64,000 nucleotides of DNA, taken from assembly GCF_020382885.2 (NCBI RefSeq), contig NC_058507.1:243501-307500 (forward strand). Direction: 5' to 3'. The translations under genes and the position numbers were made by a program. Position 1 is the stretch's first letter. Every line of letters starts with the position of its first letter. Origin of the DNA: Scatophagus argus (Eukaryota; Chordata; Actinopteri; Scatophagidae). The notes under the pieces were generated by a model that was given only the letters and a program-made list of their open reading frames with translations, was not told where the DNA came from and made no database searches. Shown in pieces: positions 1 to 10,400 of this stretch.

Positions 1-159
1 GAAAGCAAAAAGAACTGTTGGTTCACTTTTTGGTCCATTTTAAGGGGACTGAGTTTGGTTTGTTGAAAAGGGACCGTGTGTGAAAACACCCCAAGTGTCT
101 GACGGCATGACACAAAGGATCAGTTTTGTTTAACCAGAACCACACGTCTCGCCGTCTCA

Positions 160-222
160 CTTAACAGGTAAACAAGTGAATTTCCCCACTGCGGGATCAA
201 TAAAGTTCATCTTATCATCTTA
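160..222 (+). repeat. LINE-like 3' tail remnant in a psma3 intron
   Basis: A short stretch contains AATTTCCCC, then GGGATCAATAAAG, then a run of ATCTTATC. This matches the type of 3' end seen on many teleost LINE copies. Similar tails occur near 18335 and 29670. No coding part is attached. The family name is not certain. Confidence 0.5.
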
Positions 223-326
223 AACTCTGTATTCACAACCAGGAAACAGTCGGCACGTTTCCTTTTCGTGCTGATGCTTGTGTTGCCGTGGCAACACTCC
301 TGACTGTCTTGTCTGCTCTCCCTCAG

Positions 327-521
327 TCACAAACGGACGGCATGAGCTAGTACCCAAAGACATCAGAGAGGAGGCCGAGAAATATGCCAAGGTGAGCAGG
401 ACGCGCACACGCACGCACGGACGCACGCACGCACACGGCTTCTGTCAGCTGAATCTCCTGTTTGTGTGTCTTTCAGGACTCTCTGGAGGAGGAGGATGAC
501 TCTGATGAAGACAACATGTAA
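327..521 (+). CDS. psma3: psma3, last two coding exons (20S proteasome subunit alpha-7), partial
   Basis: The two exons at 327-391 and 477-521 (stop TAA at 519-521) encode the C-terminal end of proteasome subunit alpha type-3, one of the seven alpha-ring subunits of the 20S core particle in cytosol and nucleus. The readable protein is [19 protein letters not shown], then [16 protein letters not shown]. It aligns almost residue by residue with the end of vertebrate PSMA3, including the acidic tail and the terminal DNM. In the human protein this tail carries CK2 phosphorylation sites; the serines here lie in the same acidic setting. The first exon is bounded by CCTCAG and AAG|GTGAGC, the second by TTTCAG. 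The rest of the gene lies left of the window. Its place directly upstream of arid4a on the same strand matches the human gene order. Confidence 0.95.
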
Positions 522-1660
522 ACTCTGCTGATGGCTCGCTCACACACATCACATCCTTTTTTATGTTTTATAGTTGATGAACATTCTGTGGTTGTTTTTC
601 TTTTGATTTGAATTTCAGGTTTAAAAATAAAAATGTTGAAGAAAAAGTTGTCTGTAGGGCTGTGCATTTTTCTGTGTGGCCGAATCGCGGTCAGCTGATT
701 ACTGAATCAGGAGTTTAGACACACTTGCGCTGAGGAAGAGTTTGGTCAGTGTGTGAAGAAGCTGCACATGATGATTTGCTGTATTTTTAAGCTGAACGTT
801 TGTTCCTGTGTAGTTTTTTACTGAATGTTACAGATCACACCCTGAACTCGATGTAGACGCTCTCTGTATGAATGGAGCCTGACGGCCAGCATCACTCGGC
901 TCCCTTGGCGTCTGTTTAGAAATAACTTCCACATTCCCAAAGAGGAAAACGACATATATGGTTCTGTCGTCACCCTCTTCCTGTTACGTCAAAGCGCTGA
1001 TGGGCCCGCCCATCCCGATTCTTTACAAATGGCGCCACAAACTACAACTATCTTTCAAGAAACCTGACGTTTGTTTTAATTGATTATTTTATGACTTAAT
1101 GAATCACCTGGGCTCTGCCATCATGCCTCAGCTTAGCTCGTTTATTAGATGTTTGTGCTATAAAAACTTCGAGCGGTTTGGTGTGAAGCCTCCTTCACCA
1201 GTACCGCGGATAATGTGACGTTGTCTCATATGAACCGCACTGCCAATCTTCATTTACAAAAGTGTTAACTAAATGTTTATAGTCGTCTCCATCGAGTTTT
1301 TGGAGTGAGAGAACAAAATTCTCACGTTTAACAACGCCAGAATAGTAGCTCTTAATTCCTACATATGAGTTATTACAAAAAGTTGTGCGTATACAAATAT
1401 AAAACAAACTTTTGGACACTGACTTCTCTTTCCGGTTATTTCGATTGAATAACATTTGCATCGACTGCGTTAATCGTGTAAGTTAAGTGGTGCTTGTTTG
1501 CAAATATATTAGAAAGTCCAATGTTTTCCTTTTCTACTTCACTTATACAACTTTGTCAACGAACGAGGGAACGTAATCTCACAGTATTTTTACATGGAGT
1601 TTGGTGTGCAGATCTCCAGCACGTATCGAGGCAGGGCTCTTTACAGTGTCGGTATACACA
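522..1660 (+). other. psma3 3' UTR and psma3-arid4a spacer
   Basis: The psma3 3' UTR runs from the stop to a poly(A) signal AATAAA at 626-631, only about 105 bases downstream. Beyond it I see no credible gene up to the CCAAT-rich promoter near 1670. Short reading frames here do not resemble any family. Confidence 0.6.
626..631 (+). terminator. psma3: psma3 poly(A) signal
   Basis: AATAAA lies about 105 bases after the psma3 stop codon and is the first canonical signal there. Confidence 0.65.
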
Positions 1661-1669
1661 AGGAAGCCC

Positions 1670-2016
1670 GTTCAGCCAATAGCAACGCGCTGCTGCTGGG
1701 AACAAAACGCGCGAGGCCAATTGCAGGCTCAAATGGTGAGTTTTTCTTTTGAACCCTCCTCTAATTGGACAATTATCAAACAGATGCCGTCATTTCCCTT
1801 GTGGCGCCTCGTTCGTATCGACCAATAATGGCGCCAGACGAGTTCTGTCCTATTAAAATAAAGGAATCCTTAGACCAATAGTATTACTGCGCTGCGACTA
1901 CCGCTGTCACTGTAGCCAATCGCGTGTCTGGAAACAGAGCTCGGAGCTCAACAGCTTGTTGTCCATGTATCGCTTTGCAACCCGAGCGAGAGGGGAAGCG
2001 GCCGCGTCCCTGTATG
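1670..2016 (+). promoter_or_regulatory. arid4a: probable arid4a promoter with an array of CCAAT boxes
   Basis: Six CCAAT or ATTGG motifs lie within about 245 bases: 1676-1680, 1717-1721, 1764-1768 (reverse), 1822-1826, 1875-1879 and 1916-1920. GGCGCC motifs and CpG-rich sequence surround them. Just downstream, GCGGCCGC and then GTAAGTAT near 2016 could be the donor of a non-coding first exon. No TATA box is convincing. NF-Y binding and a first exon are inferences. The start-codon exon (3048-3098) lies 1.1 kb further on, so at least one 5' UTR intron is expected. Confidence 0.5.
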
Positions 2017-3092
2017 TAAGTATAAAAATCTTCACATTGTGTGGTGAACCAAACTAAAACTTAAAACGGTTAAAACCACCGATACGCCGTGGACAGAAAG
2101 CCGCGTGGATGTCACAGGAAAGGCAGGGAGCTTTCCAGTTAGTCGCTGTTGAAACGAGCTGGCTGAGAATTGAATGGCAGCGGCAGTCGGCTTGTTTTTG
2201 CAGTGAAGAAATGTGAAGCTTCTGCGCCTTTGTGGAAGAGCCACATATTAAATAAATAAATCCACAACAGTTTTTGTTCCATCGAATGTCACACATTCTC
2301 GTTTTGTTTGAAAGAAACTTCGTTTACCTCCTGAACGGAAGCTAATGTTGACGCTGGTCGAGCCTGCTCTGCTGTTATCAGACGGTTTAAATCGCCATAT
2401 GATCCACGAACTAGCTAGTTGAGTCGCTGGTTAGCCAACTAGCTAAAATTAGCTCAGGGCTGGAGAGTGAAGCCCCGCTCGTTTCTCCACTCTTCCTGCT
2501 GCAAACAGCCGTTGTTTGGATTTTGCTAGTGCCGGGACTCGGTTATGTTTAATGGCGGCCCTCCCCAGGACTCGGTTCACTACCAGGTGGTTGTGGGAAG
2601 CGTTAAAGTTAGCCGAGCTAGCAGAGCTGACATGGCGAGCTGTGATGGCGACGTGACTCAGTGGAGGTGGGAGCGGAGCGGGAAGGAACGTTCCTCTACG
2701 GCTGCGCTGGTTATCCTGAGCCCGTAGCCGCTCAGTGTGCCCTCATCGACCCACCGATATTTAACCAACAGTCCGCTGGAACCACCGGCTCTGTGTCAGT
2801 CGAAGTAAATGTTGCTAGTTAAGTTAACGTGAGTTGTTTGTGCCACATATCTGATCTGGTCCGGGCAGGGAGGAGGGAGGGGGCTGCACCGAGCCAGAAA
2901 AGAATGCCTGAGCTAACACAAGTGAGTGGCTAGTTGGCTAGCTTAGCATTATTTTACAACCTCAGGTCAATTTGACACTCTGTCCCCGTCTGTCTGTGTT
3001 GTATCGCCAACTGTAATCACTAATCCCGTCCTGTTTTTGTCTTTCAGTGATCTGAAATCTTTCGAGCTGGACTCCCTCAAATAACCGGAAAG

Positions 3093-4451
3093 ATGAAGGT
3101 GAGTGTTTGACCTGCGACACAAACTGAAGATATGAGCTATAAACTGGCCTCTGACGGTCATGTAGTGTTTCCAGTTTAAAGAGTCACCTCTGTCCAGTTT
3201 ATCTTGTGTTTCATTACATCAGTTTTTGCATTGCAGACGTTTGTACTGCTGATCACACATAGTCATAACATTGAGTAAGGCTGACATGATTAAACTGGCG
3301 TTATCATCATCAGTTTGTGTGCAGACGATGGCACTGTTTGAGCTGTACAGCCACTCTGGCTCAGATTAAAGCACATTAACATTAGAGAAGCTCTCAGTCT
3401 ACAGTCTAATTCAGTGTTTGAAGCCTCCAAAGTTAAAGTTGGGAGAAACTTCTGTGTGTCCTGGATTCAGATTTGTTTGCTCCTCGTCGAGTGATTCTGA
3501 GATCTCCTTCTCACATTGCCGAGAAGCACTTCAGACACCATGTGACCGGCCAGTGAGGGATTTCAGTGACGTGACTCCGAGAACAGCTGTATGCCGACAA
3601 ATCTGCACATATTTATGCAGAGTCAGCAGCAGTATGTCACACCTGGTATTTTTGTGATTTTGCATTCCTGTAGGACTTCAGTGTAGGTCAGTTCAACGAC
3701 TGTGCTGTAAATATGGATGGCTGCACTCATGTCTCTCTTAGGATTACATTATTTACGATCAACAGCTAAAGAGAAGACAACCAACATGGCCCAACATCAG
3801 GCAAGTGCAACAACACGGCTACATCCCAAGTCTCTAAAAATGCATCAAATGTTTCCCTCACTTTACGTCCCTCCCCCAGTGAGGACATGTGAGGAGACAA
3901 AAACAGGGATGTACTCTCCTTTGATGCATCACATGAAGCAGCGTCTGTTTTTGACGACAGCTTAAATCAGCCAGCGTCTGTTGTTACCCTTCTGTTCAAA
4001 CTGTAGTGCTCCACCCTCCTGGACTGTAGGCAGGTTCCTGTGGAGTTGACCTGCCACCTTCAGCCTGTCTGTGTCATTTACTGTCATTGTGATGAGCGAA
4101 TCTGTCGAGTTCAGTCACCGCTGTTCCAACACGCCAGTCATAAGAGTGGAGTGTTTATATATCAGCTAAAAGTCTCCCAGGAAGGCTGCACTCATGTCTC
4201 CTCACTGCTCAGAGCAGAAACAAGACGAGCCTGTAAGAAAGTCAAAGTGTACTTTATTGTCAAAAATCTATGTAACAGGGGTTAGCACAGAAAATTTAAA
4301 TTTCGTTTGACCAGTTTCCAATGTGCAGTTAAAAACTAAACATGTAGGTAAGACAGTGACAATAATTACACACACACGCACACACACCCATACACATACA
4401 CACACAGTGTGCAGTAAAAAGACAACATACTGATACAAACATGTACAATAA

Positions 4452-4488
<37 letters not shown>

Positions 4489-7400
4489 CACAGCAGCAGA
4501 AGTACAGTCAAAGAAGCAGAACGACTCCCAGTTCCAACGAACACCGAGAAAATATCAAATTGGAGATTTTGGATGTGCCTACAGAACAGTTAAAGTTACT
4601 TGCTACACCAACAGCAGGTTGTGTTGCCTGCTTGCGTGCCTCTGGCTGTGGGGCTTCTCTGCAGCGCCAGCATGACCCACTTGGGGCCTGGAAACCTCCT
4701 CCCAGCCATTCAAAACTCTTGTGCTAACAAGATAAACACCAACACTCCCAGTCAGAAAAGAATCTGATCCAATTGGATCTGGTGTGTATGTGTGAGAGAG
4801 AGATTGTTAACTTCTCACAGGAGATCAAACCTGCTCAGCATCAGAATCATAGATGTTCCATTCAAATGGTCACACGTCACTGAAGCTGTGGTGAAATAGT
4901 TCCTGCTAATGATGTCAGAAGACAAAGACAAACCATCGGAAGACATGGAGGGGCACTGCTGTAGCGGTGCATGCTGGGAGATTGTGAGTTTATGTGTGTT
5001 GTCGATGTGTGTGTGTTTCAGGCAGCAGATGAGCCTGCCTACCTGACAGTGGGGACGGATGTCAGTGCCAAGTACAGAGGAGCCTTCTGTGAGGCCAAGA
5101 TCAAGACTGTGAAACGCCTGGTGAAGGTCAAGGTAAGAAATCCATGTTTACACCTGAGCTGGATCAGCATCCCTCTGTCACATGGACGTGAATCATGTGG
5201 ACACAACTACTTTGTTCCATCTTCTCAGTCCACTCTGTCCTGTCAGGAGTGGAGAGGACTAACTGTCCTGCCGTCTGGATGCACATCTTGTCTCTGTCCA
5301 TGGCTTCAGCAGACCATCACAACAGGACAGTTTGAGACAAACTGTAAAGTGTCCACATCTCTCACTGTCCTCTGTCTCAAAGACAGAAGCCACACAGCTT
5401 GGTGTAAAGTCTTTGTTCAACTGTGTCTTCAGGTGACTCTGAAAGGTGAAAGTACGTCCCAGGTGGTGCAGGACGACCAGGTCAAAGGACCACTGAGGGT
5501 AAGATGATGATAATGATGAGTCTTCAGCAGCCTGCAGAGCGAGTCACTGTCGCCTTGGAAACAAGAAACTAAAAGTGTGTGTGTGCCTGTCCTTCAGGTG
5601 GGCTCTACAGTGGAGGTGAAGACTAACGAGGGTTTATTCAGCGAGGCCATCATCAGTAAACTGACAGACGCCAGCCTGTACACTGTGGGTGAGTCTGTGA
5701 TCTGTCTGCTGATTGGTGCACACCGAGTGCTGGTGCCACCATGTGACCGAGGCAGCTCAAACTGGAGACACTCTGATCGGTTGATGGGGATGAATGATGA
5801 TGCCAAGATAAGGTTTTGCTCAGTGAGATGATGATGTCACATGTTCTCTTGGCTGTCTGACCAATCATCAGCCAATCTCGCTCCAGTCTGATAAATTAAG
5901 CCACCGGGGACCTCTCGCTCATTGCAGCCAACCAGCAGGTCCCCTTCTTCGGCTTGACGGGTCGGTTGCACCTCTCTCTCTGGTTGACTGGTTTCACAGG
6001 CCAAAGTTCAGACCGACTTCTGTGTGAAGCAAAGGAACACAACTTGTTTCCAGTTTGACATTGAATTTAATTGGTGTGTGTGTGTGTGTTTCAGTGTTTG
6101 ATGACGGAGATGAGAAGACTCTTCGTCGTACGTCCCTGTGTCTGAAGGGGGAGCGACATTTTGCAGAGAGTGAGGTAAGTCTCACACACTGACAGAGGGA
6201 CTACTTCTCAGGCCTGTATCCTTCCACCAGAGCCTCTCAGCTCTAAAACTAGAGCATCTTCATCAAGTCTGATTTCAAATATTAAAATATTTGAACACAC
6301 TGTCTTCAGTCGTTGTCTTCTGTCCCACCCTCAGACGTTGGACCAGCTGCCGTTGACCAACCCGGAGCATTTCGGCACTCCGGTCATCGGCAAGAAGTCG
6401 AACCGTGGCGGTCGACGTTCGTCACAAGCTGTGTGAGTGGGTCATCCAGCAGCCCAACACCTTGTGACTGAGTCACCTCCTGTTAATGCGTGTCTGCCTG
6501 TCTCTGTCTCATGTGTCCATATGTCTGTCTCTTAGTGCTGACGAGGAAAATGAGTCTTCATCCAGTGAGGATGAGGAAGAGGACAGGAGAAGGCTGAATG
6601 ATGAGCTGCTGGGAAAAGTCTGCAGCATTGAGAACGAGGAGGAGCCGAGCAGCTGGTACCTAGCTCTGGTAAACACACACACACACACACACACACACAA
6701 TACTGCTATCAGTCGCACATGTTGAGGAATCAAAGTAAAGCGTGATGAGGTCACCATGAGTAAAGTGTGTTTGTGCGGAGAAGGAGTCACTCAGGTGTGC
6801 GTCTCCTGCAGGTGGTGTCTCCCAGCTGTAATGATGAGCTGCAGGTGAAGAAGGATCAGTGTCTGGTCAGAGCCTTCAGCGACTCCAAGTTGTGAGTTTC
6901 ACTTTGATTTGTTATAAGCCTGTGAATATTCTCATTCATCCAGGTCACGGTTATCTCAAGGAAATTCAATCGAATGCAACTGGACTTAGTTATTTGTCTT
7001 TGAAGACGTTTCACCTCTCATCCAAGAGGCTTCATCAGTTCCTGCTCGCTTGACTAGGCTGGGACTAGTCCAAGCCTAGTCAAGCAATACTTTGATTTGT
7101 TATTGATCTCTGATCAGAAGCTTGTCAACTCTGTCTCATCCTCCTGCTTCCTGTTTCCTGTTGGCCTGCAGCTACACTGTGGCGAGGAGACACGTCCACG
7201 TCGTCAGCTCCGTCAGCATCGCCAAGTCTGAGTTCTCCAACAGGAAGGGTGAGGTGCTATGAGTCCCACAATGCATCAGAGCTCAGGCTGATCACTCTTC
7301 TCTTACAGCTTTGTCCTTTTTTCCTCTTTTCCTCCTCCATCCTCCTCCTCCTCCTCTTAGGTTTTGAAGCAGCCCAGATGTTCCTGAAGAGCAAGCAGGT

Positions 7401-10400
7401 TCCAGATGTGTGGAAGATGGACATGAGTCAGATTCTGGACTCGTCCTCTAGTGATGATGATGAGGACGATGAAGAGGAGAAGGAGAGTGATGAGGATGAG
7501 GAGGACGAAGACGAAAAGAAAAAGAAGAAACGCATAAAGGAGGAGGTGAGTGTGATGTGAACTGAGGTGTAACTGCTGGGGGGGGTGTCAGATACTTACC
7601 TGTCTGACTTTATGTCTGTCTGTCAGCCGGAAGAGGAGCTGGATCCAGAGGAGCGAGACCACTTCCTGCAGCAGCTCTACAAGTTCATGGAGGACAGAGG
7701 TGAGACCTACCTGTGTTTGTGTTTTTCTTGCCTGGGACAGAAAACTGTTTCCACAGCTACACGTGGGGTCTCACCTTCCTTATGGAGACAGAATGCAAGT
7801 CCCCATGATGGAAACGGTTACATTTAAGGTTAGTTTTAGGTTAGGTAAGTTATGGTTATGGTTCGAGTAAGTCTCCAGGAAATGAATGTAAGTCTGTGTA
7901 ATGTCCCCATATGGCATGAAAACATAAGCTGTGTGTGGGCCGCATCACATTCTGTGGTGCAGGTACATTCACTCCAGCTGTGGAAAGGAGCTCAAACTCC
8001 TTGTGTCTTTCTCAATCAGGGACCCCCATCAACAAACCTCCAGTGCTGGGCTATAAGGACCTGAACCTGTTCAAGCTCTTCAGACTGGTTTACCACCTGG
8101 GAGGCTGCCGCAAGGTGAGGACCAAACTGTCTATCCTCCTGTCTGTCTGTCACTTTCTCCAAAACATGATGTCACTCTGGATCATCTCTTAAAAACGAGT
8201 CTGTCCAGCTGCTGATCTGAGGTCAGGAAGTTTGCCAGAGCTCGCCGGGCTATGTGACCTCCTGTGTTGAGGAAGGTGATGCACTTCCTGTTAGATGTGA
8301 CACTGTTGTTATGTGTTGTAGATTGAGTCAGGGACTGTGTGGAAGCAGGTCTACATGGACCTGGGGATCCCAGTCCTCAACTCTGCTGCATCCTACAACG
8401 TCAAGACGGCCTACAGGAAGTAAGAGAACATCAGAAGGTTCAGATTGAACGCGAGCTCACGGGGGTCGGATCGTTTCTGTATTCTCTGCTTTCTTCACTG
8501 TGTTCTTTGTCTCGTCAGGTATCTGTATGGCTTTGAGGAGTACTGCCGCTCAGCCTCCATCACCTTCAGGACCATCCATCACAACAATCCCCGCCCTCCA
8601 CCTGCTCTGGCTAATCAGAAGCAGACAGGGGTGGAGCTTGAAGATCCCCCCATGGCACCGGAGAAAACGGAGCCTGTCAATGACAAGATGAAGGGGGTGG
8701 AGTCAGAGAGCGAGAGCGAGAAGGAGGAGGTGAAGGAGAGACAGTCGTCCCCAAGGGTGAGACAGCAGACAGTTTTTGTCCCCTCATCAGACTGATAGTT
8801 AAGATCACATAGCTGACTGATGGATGACGCAGCAGTTTGCAGATCAGCACAGTTTACAACATGTTGGAGATGAGCGAGTGTTTAAACTAACCAGTACAGG
8901 TAGAAACCAGGTGAGTGTAGCGACCTGCTGCATGAAATACAAAACAGAGTGACAACTGAGACATCGGTCTGTCCCTGTCTGTCTGTGTTTTAGGGGAGGA
9001 GGAGGTGTGTGGGCAGTCAGGTGAAGGTGGAGACAGAGTCTCCCTCTAGACCAGAGAAGAGAGGAGGAGAAAACATCGAGGAACAGAAGGAGATGAGGAG
9101 ACGCAGCAATAGAAGAATGGACGACTCGGAGAGAGGCTCTGAGGAAGAGGAGGAGGAGGAGGATGAGGAGGAGATGGAGAGGAAGAGAGGAGACAGGTGT
9201 GTAATACTATTGACTGCCTTAGAGATTCAACTCAGGGAAAAAACCTGCTTTAACACTATAGAGTGTGTGTGTCTCAGGTCTGAAGGCGAGGAGGATGAGG
9301 ACTCTCTGACAGGTACGAAGGTCAGGGTGAAGTATGGCAGAGGAAAGACTCAGAAGATCTATGAGGCTCACATCAAGAAGACAGACGTGGACAACGGAGA
9401 GCAGTTCTATCTGGTTCACTACTACGGCTGGAACGTCAGGTGAGTCGACTGCTCATCTGGGTCTCTCAATGTGTGGGAGAGAGGAGGCGGAGTCTGTCCA
9501 GACCTGACACACGTGTGTCTGACCCACAGGTACGACGAATGGGTGAAGGCAGATCGCATCATCTGGCCTGCTGAGAAAGGAACAAAGAAGAGACAGAGGA
9601 AGAAGGTGAAGGTGAGCTCAGTGTGATCATGTGACCTGCTCGAGGCCGCAAGTGTTGGTGCGTAAAAAGGTTCGCACGCTGGACTCAATTCCTGTGATGT
9701 CACTTCCTTTTGACCAAAGCCTAACAAGCTTCACTGTCCAATCAGCTGCAGGGAGACAGAGGGTGGGCGGGGTCATCGAAAGCAACCATCTGCTGACGTC
9801 AGTTACCTGTAGGACACACCTGTCCTTAAGTCTACAACAGTGAAGAGCAACTCCTGTCCTCACTGTCTCCGTCTGTCTCTGCAGAACAAAGACGAGCAAG
9901 AGAAGGAGAGGGAAAAAGATGAAGAAAAGCCGCCCTCGGTGACGGTGAAATCGACAGGAGCGAAGCGCGGCCGTCCTCAGATCAGGACCACGCCCAGCGG
10001 CTCAGCAGGTCGTGGCATCTCTAAAACACCCAGCAATGGCAAGGGCAGCAGGATGGAGACACTATCCACCATGGCCAATGGAGACAGTAAGAGACACTGA
10101 GCATGCTCACATCTGAAGGTTCAGCTGATCAGCTTTAACTGTCAGTCAACTTTTTCAACTGTCAAAGGTTTTTCAGTCAACTGAGATAGAAAAATGTCTC
10201 ACTGTCCCTCTCTGATGTGTCTCTTCTCTGCAGACACTCCTCGCAGGAGAACCCGGAGAACATCAGGCATGTACGACTCTGACAGAGCATCCAATGGTGA
10301 GGACAAGTCCACTTCCTGTTTCTGCTTTCTGTCACTTTTGTGAGAATTAACCAAACCCTAACCAATTGTTACTCTGTCCCCCTGAAGAGGAGTCTGGGAA

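Noticed and set aside
1195..1461. 88-codon reverse frame in the psma3-arid4a spacer
   Set aside because: There is no similarity to a known family and no splice or poly(A) context; the length is expected by chance in AT-rich sequence.
4268..4483. Frames made of Cys-Val or His-Thr repeats here and at other CA/TG tracts (6509, 39898, 42728, 50703, 62850)
   Set aside because: They are translations of dinucleotide microsatellites.
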